A DNA stretch of 64,000 bases from Nocardioides allogilvus (GCF_003047285.1 NZ_PZYX01000002.1:554798-618797); one strand, 5' to 3'; positions 15,938-26,494 are shown, counted from the stretch's first letter. Program-made: numbers and translations. The notes: generated by a model from the sequence alone, not told the origin.

Positions 15938-16851
15938 ACCGCGACTTCTTCGGCAGTGATGCTCTCGCGCTGGGTGTCCGCGGTGAGCTCGAGGAACAGG
16001 TTCTCCAGGCCGCCCTCGGCGGGCCGCAGGTCGGTCAGGACGAGCTGCTTGTCCGCTGCCACCCGGCCCACCTGCACCGGGTCGGTCTCGACGCGCAGGC
16101 CCTCGCCGGCGGCCGACACGGCGAAGCCGCCGGCCTCCAGCGCGCTCGAGAGCGACGCGAGGTCCAGCGCGGTGACGTGGGTGGCGCCGCCGGCGCGTCC
16201 GGCCAGCAGCTCCTGCTTGGTGCCGCTGGCGACGATCTGGCCGCGGCCGATGAGGATCATCTCGTCGGCGATCAGCTCGACCTCGTTGAGGAGGTGGCTG
16301 GAGAGCAGGACCGTTCCGCCGCGGTCGGCGTAGTCCTTCAGCAGCCCGCGCATCCAGCGGATGCCGGCGGGGTCGAGACCGTTCGCGGGCTCGTCGAGGA
16401 TCAGCACCGACGGGTCGCCGAGCAGGGCGTGGGCGATGCCGAGTCGCTGGCGCATGCCGAGCGAGTAGTCGCGCAGTCGGCGCGTCGCCTCGAGGTCGGA
16501 CAGGCTCACCAGCGCGAGCATCTCGTCCACCCGCGAGAGGGGCAGGCCCATCAGCTTGGCGCCCAGGGTGAGGATCTCGCGACCGGTGCGACCCGCGTGC
16601 TGGGCTGACGCGTCGAGGAGCACGCCGACGTGCCGGCCGGGGTTGGGGATGTCGCGGTAGTGGTGGCCGCCGATCGTGACCTCGCCCGCGGTCGCGGGTG
16701 TCAGGCCAACCATCACCCGCATCGTGGTGGTCTTGCCGGCACCGTTGGGTCCCAGGAAGCCCGTCACCCGACCCGGACGGCAGGTGAAGCTCACGTCCTT
16801 GACGGCCGCGAAGTCGCCGTACTGCTTGGTCAGAGAGTCCACCCGAATCAT
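15934..16851 (-). CDS. ABC transporter ATP-binding protein
   Basis: The product has 305 residues: Walker A GPNGAGKTT (34-42), Q-loop, signature YSLGMRQRLGIAHALLG, Walker B VLILDEPANGLDP, and a C-terminal regulatory extension of about 95 residues, as in NatA/CcmA-like exporters. The ATG at 16849-16851 begins MIRVDSL; an upstream start would add twelve weakly supported residues. It is co-transcribed with the permease and divergent from the histidine kinase gene. Confidence 0.9.
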   Translation of the reverse strand: MIRVDSLTKQYGDFAAVKDVSFTCRPGRVTGFLGPNGAGKTTTMRVMVGLTPATAGEVTIGGHHYRDIPNPGRHVGVLLDASAQHAGRTGREILTLGAKLMGLPLSRVDEMLALVSLSDLEATRRLRDYSLGMRQRLGIAHALLGDPSVLILDEPANGLDPAGIRWMRGLLKDYADRGGTVLLSSHLLNEVELIADEMILIGRGQIVASGTKQELLAGRAGGATHVTALDLASLSSALEAGGFAVSAAGEGLRVETDPVQVGRVAADKQLVLTDLRPAEGGLENLFLELTADTQRESITAEEVAV

Positions 16852-16908
16852 GTCCGCCACTCTGTCCGGTGGGGGACGCACGGACATCGGTCGCAGGGCT
16901 CGACCTTG

Positions 16909-16926
16909 CCCCTACCAAAGTAGGGG
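16909..16926. promoter_or_regulatory. Inverted repeat in the divergent ABC / two-component promoter region
   Basis: CCCCTAC-N4-GTAGGGG is a perfect 7-bp inverted repeat. On the minus strand it overlaps TACTTT (16922-16917), a possible -10 box for the ABC operon. On the plus strand it lies just before the TAGCCT box of the kinase gene (16938-16943). Its position suits the binding site of the NarL-type regulator encoded next door. Confidence 0.5.
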
Positions 16927-16950
16927 TGCGCGCCCCTTAGCCTTGCCCCC

Positions 16951-18129
16951 ATGGACGGCCCACCCGAACGCCCGCGCGCCGAGGACACCCGGCCGGAGCT
17001 GACGTTCGGGGGCCAGGCCTGGCGCCTGGCCGTCTGCCTCGCCTTCTCGATGCTCGTCTGGTCGCAAGCGGTCGAGAAGGAGTGGAGCGAGCACCGCTCG
17101 ATCTTCTGGTTCGAGATCGCCCTGGGGGCGACCGCGTTCGTCGTGGTCATCTTCCGGCGCCGAGCACCCGCCGCCATCGCGGCCGTGACCGCGGGCCTGA
17201 GCATGTTCTCCGGTATCGCGGCGGGCCCGGCCACGCTGGCCGCCGTGTCGCTCGCCACCCTGCGGCGCCCGACCCCGATCATCGGCATCGGCCTGCTCAA
17301 CTTCGCCTGCGCCATGACCTACACGCTCTACGCGCCCTTCGACCTGACCGAGCCCATCTGGGTCTCGGTCGTCATCAACCTCGTCGTCAACGCAGGCATG
17401 ATGGGCTGGGGCATGTATCTCGGCTCCCGGCGCGAGCTCATCTGGACCCTGCGCCAGCGCGCGTCGCGCGCCGAGGCGGAGCAGGAGCTCCGGGTGGCGC
17501 AGGGCCGCAGCCAGGAGCGCGAGCGCATCGCCCGTGAGATGCACGACGTGCTCGCGCACCGCATCGCCCAGATCTCCATGCAGGCCGGCGCTCTCGCCTT
17601 CCGCGACGACCTGGCCGCCGAGCAGCTCCGCGACGGCCTGGGCGAGATCCAGGGCAAGTCCAGCGAGGCGATCAACGAGCTGCGCGGGGTGCTCGGGGTG
17701 CTCCGCGACCGCACGACGGGCGAGCTGGTCGAGGGGCCGCAGCCGACGTACGACGACATCGCCGCCCTGGTCGAGGAGTCCCGCGCGCACGGGGTGCACG
17801 TCGAGCTCAGCGACCGGGTGGACCGCTCGACCGAGGCCGTGCCCGACCCCGTCGGCCGCGCGCTCTACCGGATCATCCAAGAGGGGCTCACCAACGCGAC
17901 CAAGCACGCGCCCGGCGCCCTCGTCACCATCGCGCTCAGCGGATCGCCGGCGCACGGCATCGACGTGGTCATCCGCAACCCGCTGGGGTTTGCGACCGGC
18001 TCCACCCCCGGCGCCGGGCTCGGGCTCGTGGGACTGGCCGAGCGGGCCGAGCTGCGCGGTGGCACGCTCGAGCACGGCAGCGACGACGGCGTGTTCGTGC
18101 TGAGCGGCTCTATACCGTGGACCCCATGA
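16951..18129 (+). CDS. Sensor histidine kinase (NarL/DesK-type, HisKA_3)
   Basis: The product has 392 residues. The N-terminal sensor has about five to six membrane helices (about 25-155), then a coiled linker and a HisKA_3 dimerisation domain with ERERIAREMHDVLAH (phospho-acceptor His198). A HATPase_c domain follows with EGLTNATKHAPG (N box) and GAGLGLVGLAERAELRGG (G box). It phosphorylates the response regulator encoded with a 4-nt overlap. The ATG is 7 nt after TAGCCT. The divergent ABC exporter is the probable target. Confidence 0.92.
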   Translation: MDGPPERPRAEDTRPELTFGGQAWRLAVCLAFSMLVWSQAVEKEWSEHRSIFWFEIALGATAFVVVIFRRRAPAAIAAVTAGLSMFSGIAAGPATLAAVSLATLRRPTPIIGIGLLNFACAMTYTLYAPFDLTEPIWVSVVINLVVNAGMMGWGMYLGSRRELIWTLRQRASRAEAEQELRVAQGRSQERERIAREMHDVLAHRIAQISMQAGALAFRDDLAAEQLRDGLGEIQGKSSEAINELRGVLGVLRDRTTGELVEGPQPTYDDIAALVEESRAHGVHVELSDRVDRSTEAVPDPVGRALYRIIQEGLTNATKHAPGALVTIALSGSPAHGIDVVIRNPLGFATGSTPGAGLGLVGLAERAELRGGTLEHGSDDGVFVLSGSIPWTP

Positions 18130-18794
18130 AGCCGGCGACGAGAACCATCCGGGTGCTCGTGGTCGACGACGATCCGCTCGTCCGCTCGGCTCTGGCGCTG
18201 ATGCTGGGGGGCCAGCCCGACATCGCGCTCGTCGGCGAGGCCGGCGACGGCGTCGAGGCGCTCGCCATGACGGAGCGCGAGCGTCCGCAGGTCGTGCTGA
18301 TGGACATCCGGATGCCGGTCATGAACGGCCTCGACGCGACGAAGGCGCTGGTGCAGCTGCCGCAGCCCCCGGCCGTGATCGTGCTGACGACCTTCCACGC
18401 CGACGACTACGTCTTCGCCGCCGTCGCGGCCGGCGCCGACGGGTTCCTGCTCAAGGACACTCCCCCGCACGAGATTGTCTCTGCCGTACGCCGAGTGGCT
18501 GACGGCGAGGCGATCCTCTCGCCCTCGGTGACCCGCACCGTGCTGGAGCAGATGCGCCTGACGCAGCCGCTCGACCGGTCGGCCGCCGCGGAGGAGCGGA
18601 TGGCGGCGCTGACCCTGCGCGAGCGGGAGGTCGCGATCTGCGTGGGCCGGGGGCTGAGCAACGCCGAGATCGCGGGCGAGCTCTATCTCTCGATCCCGAC
18701 CGTCAAGGCCCACGTCTCGCGGCTCTTCGACAAGCTCGACTCGACCAACCGCGTCCAGATCGCGATGGTCGTGCACGACGCGGGCCTCGTCTGA
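18126..18794 (+). CDS. Response regulator, NarL/LuxR family
   Basis: The product has 222 residues. The receiver domain (1-125) has the acidic pair VVDDD at 13-16 and the phospho-acceptor Asp60 in LMDIRMP, with a Thr switch (VLTTFH) and a Lys (FLLKDTPP). The C-terminal LuxR helix-turn-helix (about 155-215) reads LTLREREVAICVGRGLSNAEIA with TVKAHVSRLFDKL. The ATG overlaps the kinase stop (ATGA) and has its own TACCGT box 7 nt upstream, so an internal leaderless promoter is possible. Confidence 0.93.
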   Translation: MKPATRTIRVLVVDDDPLVRSALALMLGGQPDIALVGEAGDGVEALAMTERERPQVVLMDIRMPVMNGLDATKALVQLPQPPAVIVLTTFHADDYVFAAVAAGADGFLLKDTPPHEIVSAVRRVADGEAILSPSVTRTVLEQMRLTQPLDRSAAAEERMAALTLREREVAICVGRGLSNAEIAGELYLSIPTVKAHVSRLFDKLDSTNRVQIAMVVHDAGLV

Positions 18795-18832
18795 GGACAA
18801 CGGGCGTCCGGCCACCCGGCGGGGCCGAGCGC

Positions 18833-19594
18833 TCAGAGCTCGATGACCATCCCGGCGACGGCGAGGTCGAGCGGACCGCTCCACGTCGTCCTGGCCTCGA
18901 CCAGCGCGTCCTGCTGGTCGTGCCACGGCGGGATGTGGGTGAGCACGAGCCGTGCGACACCGGCCTCGGTGGCGGTCGCGCCGCAGTCGGAGCCGGTCAT
19001 GTGCAGGTCGGGCGGGTTGTCGGCACCGTCGCGGAACGACGCCTCGCACAAGAGCACGTCCGCGCCGGCCGCGAGCTCCGTCAGCTCCGGGCAGGGACCG
19101 GTGTCGCCGCTGTAGACGACGGTGCGACCGCCCACGGTGACCTTCAGCGCGAACGCGTCGACCGGGTGCACGACCCGGGTGGACTCGATCGTGAAGGGGC
19201 CGATCCGCACGGGCTCGCCGTGCGCGAAGAAGTCGAACTCCTCCGTCATGCCGGGCTCGAGGGGCAGGTCGTAGGCGCGCGCGAGCCGGCCGGGGGTGTC
19301 CGCCGGTCCCCACACGGGGATGCGCGGCTGGGCACCGGTCGGGTGGTACTTGCGCATGACGTAGTAGCCGCACATGTCGAGGCAGTGGTCGGCGTGCAGG
19401 TGGCTGATGAACACCGCGTCGATCGTCAGCGGGTCGACGTAGCGGTGCAGCTGTCCCAACGAGCCGTTGCCCAGGTCGAGCAGGATCCGGAAGGCCCGTC
19501 CGTCCTGCTCGGCCTCGAGGAGGTAGCAGCTGGCGGGCGAGTCCGGGCCGGGGTAGGACCCGGAGCACCCGATGACGGTGAGACGGGCGGTCAT
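18833..19594 (-). CDS. MBL-fold hydrolase (Rv1339-like cyclic nucleotide phosphodiesterase family)
   Basis: The product has 253 residues with a metallo-beta-lactamase fold. The zinc motif HLHADH is at 65-70, followed by a GDTGPCPEL strand with metal Asp and the C-terminal LTHIPPWHD His. It follows murI with a 4-nt overlap, the same order as murI-Rv1339 in Mycobacterium tuberculosis, whose product has been shown to degrade cAMP. That activity is carried over here by homology and synteny only; other phosphodiester substrates such as tRNA ends are possible. Confidence 0.85.
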   Translation of the reverse strand: MTARLTVIGCSGSYPGPDSPASCYLLEAEQDGRAFRILLDLGNGSLGQLHRYVDPLTIDAVFISHLHADHCLDMCGYYVMRKYHPTGAQPRIPVWGPADTPGRLARAYDLPLEPGMTEEFDFFAHGEPVRIGPFTIESTRVVHPVDAFALKVTVGGRTVVYSGDTGPCPELTELAAGADVLLCEASFRDGADNPPDLHMTGSDCGATATEAGVARLVLTHIPPWHDQQDALVEARTTWSGPLDLAVAGMVIEL

Positions 19595-20403
19595 GACAGG
19601 CCACCGGCGAACTGCGAGGCGCCCAGCAGCTCGGTGCCGAGGAAGCGGCGACCGATCGTCTCGAACTCGGCAGGGTCGCCGGTGGTGGCGAACGAGTAGG
19701 CCGGCACGCCGCCCTCGCGCATCAGGTCGGTGCGGACCAACAGCTTGTAGACGTCCTTGGCGCACTCCTCGGCCGAGCTGACCAGGGTGACGCCGTCGCC
19801 CATGACGAGCGAGATGACCCCGGTGAGCAGCGGGTAGTGGGTGCAGCCGAGCACGAGGGTGTCGACCCCTGCGTCGACGAGCGGCTGGAGGTAGTCGTGC
19901 GCGACGTCGATGAGCTCGCTGCCTCCGGTCACGCCCTGCTCAACGAAGTCGACGAAGCGGGGGCACGCGCGGGTCAGGAGCTCGACCTGAGGGGCTGCGG
20001 CGAACGCATCGTCGTAGGCCATCGACTCGGCGGTGGCGCGCGTGCAGATCACCCCGATCCGGCCGGTCCGCGACGCAGCGACGGCGCGACGGGTGGCGGG
20101 CAGGATCACCTCGACCACGGGCACGTCGTAGCGCTCCCGGGCGTCGCGCAGCATCGCCGCGCTCGCGGAGTTGCACGCGATGACCAACGCCTTGACACCC
20201 TCGGCATAGAGGTGGTCGAGGCACTCGAGGGCGTATTCGCGGACCTCGCCGATCGGCTTGGCGCCGTACGGCGCTCGCGCGGTGTCGCCGACGTAGCGGA
20301 TCGATTCGTGCGGGAGCTGGTCGATGACCGAGCGTGCGACCGTCAGTCCGCCGAAGCCGGAGTCGAAGATCCCGATCGGGGCTTCGCGGTCTTGGGTGGG
20401 CAC
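19591..20403 (-). CDS. murI: Glutamate racemase
   Basis: The product has 270 residues. It makes D-glutamate for peptidoglycan by a two-cysteine, cofactor-free mechanism. Catalytic Cys77 lies in [10 protein letters not shown] and Cys187 in LGCTHYPLL; the N-terminus has [15 protein letters not shown]. Length is typical. The GTG start is 6 nt after a TAGCCT box on the minus strand. It is co-transcribed with the MBL hydrolase. Confidence 0.96.
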   Translation of the reverse strand: MPTQDREAPIGIFDSGFGGLTVARSVIDQLPHESIRYVGDTARAPYGAKPIGEVREYALECLDHLYAEGVKALVIACNSASAAMLRDARERYDVPVVEVILPATRRAVAASRTGRIGVICTRATAESMAYDDAFAAAPQVELLTRACPRFVDFVEQGVTGGSELIDVAHDYLQPLVDAGVDTLVLGCTHYPLLTGVISLVMGDGVTLVSSAEECAKDVYKLLVRTDLMREGGVPAYSFATTGDPAEFETIGRRFLGTELLGASQFAGGLS

Positions 20404-20467
20404 GGGGCAAGGCTAGGGCCGCGGTCTGGGAAAGGCACGCGCCGGGCCGCGTTGGCCCGGTCACACG

Positions 20468-20833
20468 TCACGTGGTCGGGCGGTCCCCCGCGTGCCCGGC
20501 GACCCACTGCATCAACGGGACGAGGAGCGCGGCCAGCTGTTCGCCGGGCTCGGTCAGGGAGTACTCCACGTGGGGCGGTACGACGGGTCGGGCCTCGCGA
20601 TGGACCAACCCGTCGTCGGCCAGGGTGCGCAGCGTCTGCGCCAGCATCTTCTCGCTGACGCCCTGCGCGCGGCGGCGCAGCTCGCTCCAGCGCAGCGGCT
20701 CCCCCTCGGAGAGGGCCAGCAGCACCAGCACGCCCCACTTGCTCATCACGTGGTCGAGCAGGACCCGGCTCTGGCAGGCCGCCGGGAACACGCCGTCGGG
20801 ATAGAGCTCGCGGAGGTTGCCACTTACCAACAT
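20468..20833 (-). CDS. HxlR (DUF24) family redox-sensing regulator, QorR-like
   Basis: The product has 121 residues with a winged helix: LLDHVMSKWGVLVLLALSEGEPLRWSELRRR, then GVSEKMLAQTLRTLADDGLVHR. A single N-terminal Cys (Cys20, in PAACQSRV) sits where redox-active Cys occurs in HypR/YodB/QorR. It is divergent from an NmrA-type quinone reductase-like gene, the same arrangement as qorR-qor2 in Corynebacterium glutamicum. It is predicted to repress both genes until oxidised by quinones or peroxide. Confidence 0.85.
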   Translation of the reverse strand: MLVSGNLRELYPDGVFPAACQSRVLLDHVMSKWGVLVLLALSEGEPLRWSELRRRAQGVSEKMLAQTLRTLADDGLVHREARPVVPPHVEYSLTEPGEQLAALLVPLMQWVAGHAGDRPTT

Positions 20834-20837
20834 GTGC

Positions 20838-20860
20838 GTACCTTACTTCAAAGTGGGTAC
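20838..20860. promoter_or_regulatory. Operator-like inverted repeat for the HxlR regulator
   Basis: GTACC-N13-GGTAC spans 20838-20860 with an inner ACTT-CA-AAGT. It lies 5 nt upstream of the hxlR start and 74 nt upstream of the NmrA-type gene. HxlR regulators typically bind GTAC-containing palindromes in such divergent regions. Confidence 0.55.
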
Positions 20861-20933
20861 TACCCCATGGGAAGTTAGCGGTGCCCCCCTTCGTTGGACC
20901 GGACGACAAGCCCTCCAACGAACAGGACATGAC

Positions 20934-21794
20934 ATGACCACCTACCTCGTCACCGGCGCCAGCGGCCAGCTCGGCCGCCTCACTGTCCAGGCCCTCCTCG
21001 AGCAGGGGGTGGCGGCCTCCGACGTCGTCGCGACCGCGCGCAACACCGACGCCATCGCCGACCTGGCCGCCCTCGGCGTCGTGACCCGCGCCGCCGACTA
21101 CACCGACCCGACCTCGCTCAAGGAGGCCTTCGCCGGCGTCGACCGAGCCCTGCTCGTCTCGTCCAGCGCCGTCGGCGAGCGGGTCGCCCAGCACGCCAAC
21201 GTCATCGGCGCGGCACGCGATGCGGGCGTCGAGCTGCTCGGATACACCAGCATCACCCGGGCCGACAGGGCGCAGATGATCTTGGCCGGCGAGCACCGCG
21301 CGACCGAGGACCTGCTGGCCGCGTCCGGGCTGCCGGTCGTGCTGCTGCGCAACTCGTGGTACCTCGAGAACTACACCGCGCAGGTCGCCACCGCCCTCGA
21401 GCACGGGGTCGTGCTCGGTGCCGCCGGCGAGGGTCGGGTCAGCGCCGCCACCCGCGCCGACTTCGCGGCCGCGGCCGCCGCCGCACTGGTCGCCGACGAC
21501 CAGGCCGGTCGCGTGCACGAGCTCGGTGGCGACACCGCCTTCACCCTCGAGGAGTACGCCGCAACGCTGGCCGCCGAGTCCGGCCGGCCCGTCGCCTACC
21601 AGGACCTGCCCGCGCCGGAGCTCAGTGCCGCCCTGGTCGGCGCCGGCCTGCCCGAGCCGTACGCCGACGTGCTCGCCGACTCCGACCTGGGCCTGGCGCG
21701 CGGTGAGCTGCTGGTCGACTCCGGCGACCTGTCCCGGCTGATCGGTCGCCCCACGACCACGCCGGCCGAGGCGATCCGCGCCGCCCTCGCGTGA
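20934..21794 (+). CDS. NmrA/QorB-type NAD(P)-binding protein, probable quinone reductase
   Basis: The product has 286 residues. The Rossmann motif TYLVTGASGQLGRLTVQALLEQG is at the N-terminus, followed by the RAADYTDPTSLKEAF and LLVSSSAVGER blocks typical of QorB (YtfG) proteins. There is no Tyr-x3-Lys catalytic pair, as usual in NmrA-like members. It likely reduces quinones with NADPH. The ATG at 20934 follows AGGACATG; another ATG nearby is out of frame. Regulation by the divergent HxlR protein is expected. Confidence 0.85.
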   Translation: MTTYLVTGASGQLGRLTVQALLEQGVAASDVVATARNTDAIADLAALGVVTRAADYTDPTSLKEAFAGVDRALLVSSSAVGERVAQHANVIGAARDAGVELLGYTSITRADRAQMILAGEHRATEDLLAASGLPVVLLRNSWYLENYTAQVATALEHGVVLGAAGEGRVSAATRADFAAAAAAALVADDQAGRVHELGGDTAFTLEEYAATLAAESGRPVAYQDLPAPELSAALVGAGLPEPYADVLADSDLGLARGELLVDSGDLSRLIGRPTTTPAEAIRAALA

Positions 21795-21874
21795 CGCCGT
21801 CCCGGCCGCGCGGTGCGACGCACCGCGCGGCCGGCGGTGCGGACTGCGCCGTACCGCCCGCTTAGGCTTCTCGC

Positions 21875-22933
21875 ATGTCGCGTCTCGGAGTCGTCCTGCC
21901 CGCACTCACGCTCGTCCTGTCCGGTGGCCTGGCCTGCGCCGCCGCCAGCGAGGCTCCCGACGCGGCGGCGCGGCCCACGACGGCCGAGCGTCGGATCGAC
22001 ACGCTGGGCCCCATCGACACCGTCGTGGCCATCTCGATCGACGGCCTCAACCCCAATGCGATCACCAAGCTGCGCAAGCGCGGCACTCCCGCGCTGCACC
22101 GGCTGATCCGCACCGGCGCGAGCACGCTCAACGCACGCACCGAGCTCGAGCTGACCGACACGCTGCCCAACCACACGGGCATGGTCACCGGGCGCCGCAT
22201 CGAGGCCGCCACCGGTGGGCACGGCGTGACGTGGAACGACGATCGACGCAGGCCCTCGACGGTGCAGGCTGCGGCCGGCCACGAGGTCGAGTCGGTGTTC
22301 GACGTCGTGCACGACGCGGGTGGGAGCACCGCCTACTTCGCCAGCAAGACGAAGTTCTCGCTGTGGGAGCGCTCCTGGGACGAGGCCATCGACACCGACG
22401 TGATCATCGAGAACAACCGGCGGCTGACGCGACGGTTCGTCGCGGACCTGGCCGGCACCACCCGCAGCTTCCGCCTCCTGCACCTCTCCGCGCCCGACGC
22501 CGCCGGTCACGACCACGGGTTCATGAGCCCGCGCTACCTCGAGACGGTCACGGCCACCGACCGGCTCGTCGGCAAGGTGCTGCGGGCGATCTCGAGCTCC
22601 CCGACGCTCTCCGGGCACACCGCCGTCATCCTGACCTCGGACCACGGCGGCCGTGGCGCCAGCCACCGTGCGCCGAACCGACCGGCCAACTACACGGTGC
22701 CCTTCATGGTCTGGGGTCCCGACGTCGCCGTCGCCGACCTCTACGACATCAACCCGACCTACACCGATCCCGGTCGCACCCAGTCGACCTACGACGACGC
22801 GACCATCCGCAACGGCGACGTCGCCAACCTCGCGCTCGACCTGCTCGAGCTGCCCGCCGTCACGGACAGCGAGCACAACGTCGCGCAGGACCTCGTCACC
22901 CTCACGACCGACCCGAATCCGGCCGCGGGCTGA
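21875..22933 (+). CDS. Secreted alkaline-phosphatase-superfamily phosphodiesterase
   Basis: The product has 352 residues with a Sec signal peptide (cleavage around residue 22-28, after LACAAASEA). The catalytic domain resembles nucleotide pyrophosphatase/phosphodiesterase enzymes: ISIDGLNPNAI with metal Asp, TLPNHTGMVTGR with the nucleophile Thr, DAAGHDHGF, and LTSDHGGRGASH with metal Asp/His. It would hydrolyse phosphodiesters outside the cell. The ATG is 6 nt after TAGGCT. It converges with cysM. Confidence 0.85.
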   Translation: MSRLGVVLPALTLVLSGGLACAAASEAPDAAARPTTAERRIDTLGPIDTVVAISIDGLNPNAITKLRKRGTPALHRLIRTGASTLNARTELELTDTLPNHTGMVTGRRIEAATGGHGVTWNDDRRRPSTVQAAAGHEVESVFDVVHDAGGSTAYFASKTKFSLWERSWDEAIDTDVIIENNRRLTRRFVADLAGTTRSFRLLHLSAPDAAGHDHGFMSPRYLETVTATDRLVGKVLRAISSSPTLSGHTAVILTSDHGGRGASHRAPNRPANYTVPFMVWGPDVAVADLYDINPTYTDPGRTQSTYDDATIRNGDVANLALDLLELPAVTDSEHNVAQDLVTLTTDPNPAAG

Positions 22934-22945
22934 CGCTCGGAGGCG

Positions 22946-24602
<1,657 letters not shown>

Positions 24603-24683
24603 GAGGTCAAGGGTAGGCGGCGCCTCCGCCCGCGCCGTACCGCGTCTCAGACGAGCGCGACGGCGGTCACCTTCCGCCTCCCC

Positions 24684-24781
24684 CCTGAACTTCCACTCGT
24701 GCGGGTGGAAGTCCATCCGCCGCTGAGCGGGGGACGGGCGGATCGGGCCTGAACTTCCACTCGTGCGGGTGGAAGTTCATC
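24684..24781. repeat. Two tandem copies of a 34-nt hairpin repeat
   Basis: Two copies (24684-24717 and 24748-24781) differ at one internal base. Each holds a stem GAACTTCCAC / GTGGAAGTTC (10 bp, perfect in the second copy) around the 8-nt loop TCGTGCGG. They lie 64 nt apart, start to start, between the mec start and the NUDIX stop. The second copy could act as a terminator, but the duplication suggests an intergenic repeat family. Confidence 0.7.
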
Positions 24782-24793
24782 GGTGCGGACGGT

Positions 24794-25606
24794 TCAGACG
24801 AGGGCCGCTGCGGCGCACGTGGCGCTGCAGGCGTCGAGCAGCTCGCCCTCGGAGAAGCCCGAGCCGGCGAACCATGCGGGCGCCGTCAGGCCCAGCGCGA
24901 GCAGGGACTCGCGCGAGGTGTCCCGCGTCGGGTCCTCCTCGAAGACCTGCACCAGCTCCGGGTCGCTGGTCTCGCGGACCAGGTCGACCAGGTCGGCGAT
25001 CGTCGTGGCGACGTGCACCGTCGCCCTGCCCTCGGGCCCGAGGAGCACGCCCACCCAGCCTGCTGCGCAGGAGGTCACGCCCAGCACCGGAGCAGCCGGA
25101 CGCAGCGGCTCCGGGCCGATCTCGGCCTCGGACCTCCCCACGAACCGCGCCTCGCGCTCGTCGGCGAGCCCGGCCTCGACCCGGCCGGCCATGCGGGCGG
25201 ACATCGGCGGCAGGTCGTCGACGGGCCACCAGCGGACGTCGGTGGACTCGTCATCGGCCACGTGGGCGGCACCGCTCACCCAGGTGCAGGAGAACGTCAG
25301 GTCGAGGTAGGCCGCCCGGTCGCCGTTGTCGTAGGTGAGCTCGGGCAGCACGGTGGTGGCGGCCAGGCGATCGACGCTGATCACGACGCCGGTCTCCTCC
25401 AGCGCCTCGCGGGCCGCCGCGATCGCGGGCTCCTCGCCCGGGTCGACGATGCCGGTGACGGGCGTCCAGGCACCGTTGTCGGAGCGCTTGACCAGGAGCA
25501 CATGGTCGTCGCCGCGGGTGATGACGGCGGTGACGCCGGGCAGCCACAGGGGGTGGTGGCCGATCATCTCGCGCATCTCGACGACGAAGTCGGGGATCGG
25601 GCTCAC
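24794..25606 (-). CDS. NUDIX hydrolase with C-terminal DUF429-like remnant
   Basis: The product has 270 residues. Residues about 20-150 are a NUDIX domain: GIVDPGEEPAIAAAREALEETGVVI carries the G-x5-E-x7-REUxEExGU box. Residues about 175-270 start with VLGVTSCAAGWVGVLLGPEG, similar to the first strands of DUF429 proteins, and end SEGELLDACSATCAAAALV, similar to their last helix. The middle of that domain is missing. The GTG overlaps the DUF2017 stop by 4 nt. The NUDIX call is firm; the DUF429 relation is a judgement by eye. The substrate is unknown. Confidence 0.82.
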   Translation of the reverse strand: MSPIPDFVVEMREMIGHHPLWLPGVTAVITRGDDHVLLVKRSDNGAWTPVTGIVDPGEEPAIAAAREALEETGVVISVDRLAATTVLPELTYDNGDRAAYLDLTFSCTWVSGAAHVADDESTDVRWWPVDDLPPMSARMAGRVEAGLADEREARFVGRSEAEIGPEPLRPAAPVLGVTSCAAGWVGVLLGPEGRATVHVATTIADLVDLVRETSDPELVQVFEEDPTRDTSRESLLALGLTAPAWFAGSGFSEGELLDACSATCAAAALV

Positions 25607-26187
25607 GCCGTCAGGGCCTCGACGATCGTCTCCTGCAGCCAGCCGACCCACTCGTAGATGTCGTGGGCCTGCGCGCGGGGGTCGTCGTCGTCCATGGCGT
25701 CCCAGATCTCCTCGTCGCCGTCCTCCACGCCGAGGCGGGTGGCGAGCGCGAGCCGGATGTCGGTGAACGACCGCATCCAGGTCTCGGCGGTCGGCTCGTC
25801 GAGCTCGACGTCGATCATCAGGCCGTCCTCCTCGAGCTCGGGCGGCAGCCCGGCCTCCTCGAGGCAGTCGATGATCGTGCAGGCGGCCGCGGCCTTGCCG
25901 TCGCGCAGGCTGCCCTCGGTGAAGCGCCGGAACTCCGACGCGGCCTCGTCGTCCTCGAGATAGGCGGTGGGGAACAACCGCTGCAGCACCGGGTCCTCCG
26001 GCTCGCTGGTCGGTCCGGAGAAGTCCATCATCGCCTCGAAGGGATCGCGCGCGTCGTCGGGCACAGCCGCCTCGTTGCGCAGCAGCTCGACGATCTGCGA
26101 GGCCAGCGAGCGCAGCAGGTCGGACTCGAAGCCGGTGAAGTTGGCGATGATCAGCCGCGACTTCCGGTGGCGCGTGAAAGCCCCCAC
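25603..26187 (-). CDS. DUF2017 protein
   Basis: The product has 194 residues, acidic, with FTGFESDLLRSLASQIVELL at the N-terminus and a WVGWLQETIVEAL C-terminal helix, as in the Rv1332-type DUF2017 family. It always sits after clpS in actinobacteria and starts here with GTG one base after the clpS stop. The function is unknown. The conserved linkage suggests a part in adaptor or proteolysis control, which is inference. Confidence 0.88.
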   Translation of the reverse strand: MGAFTRHRKSRLIIANFTGFESDLLRSLASQIVELLRNEAAVPDDARDPFEAMMDFSGPTSEPEDPVLQRLFPTAYLEDDEAASEFRRFTEGSLRDGKAAAACTIIDCLEEAGLPPELEEDGLMIDVELDEPTAETWMRSFTDIRLALATRLGVEDGDEEIWDAMDDDDPRAQAHDIYEWVGWLQETIVEALTA

Positions 26188-26188
26188 G

Positions 26189-26494
26189 TCAGGTCGCCTT
26201 CTCCATGGTCGCCCACAGGCCGTATTCATGCATCGCCTGCACGTCGCGCTCCATCTCCTCGCGGGTGCCGGTGGACACGACGGACCGGCCGTCGTTGTGC
26301 ACCTCGAGCATCAGCTTGGTGGCCTTGGCCTCGGAGTAGCCGAAGTACTTCCGGAAGACATAGCTGACGTAGTTCATCAGGTTGACGGGGTCGTTCCACA
26401 CGATGGTCACCCACGGCTTGGCCAGGAAGGTGATCTCGTCGGGGGTCAGGGTCGGTTCGACCTCGACGGGGCTTGCGGCTGACACGTTCGCCAT
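26189..26494 (-). CDS. clpS: ATP-dependent Clp protease adaptor ClpS
   Basis: The product has 101 residues. It delivers N-degron substrates to ClpC/ClpA. The core [20 protein letters not shown] contains the ND-x-x-N-x-M N-end-rule pocket, and [20 protein letters not shown] forms the second half. Length fits. It is first in a clpS-DUF2017-NUDIX operon on the minus strand. Confidence 0.95.
   Translation of the reverse strand: MANVSAASPVEVEPTLTPDEITFLAKPWVTIVWNDPVNLMNYVSYVFRKYFGYSEAKATKLMLEVHNDGRSVVSTGTREEMERDVQAMHEYGLWATMEKAT

Noticed and set aside
15065..16333. Plus-strand open frame of 422 codons across the ABC genes
   Set aside because: Antisense to a clear permease-ATPase pair and rich in Arg, Gly, Asp and His without motifs.
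24684..24781. CRISPR array
   Set aside because: Only two copies, with internal dyad symmetry, and no cas genes in the window.
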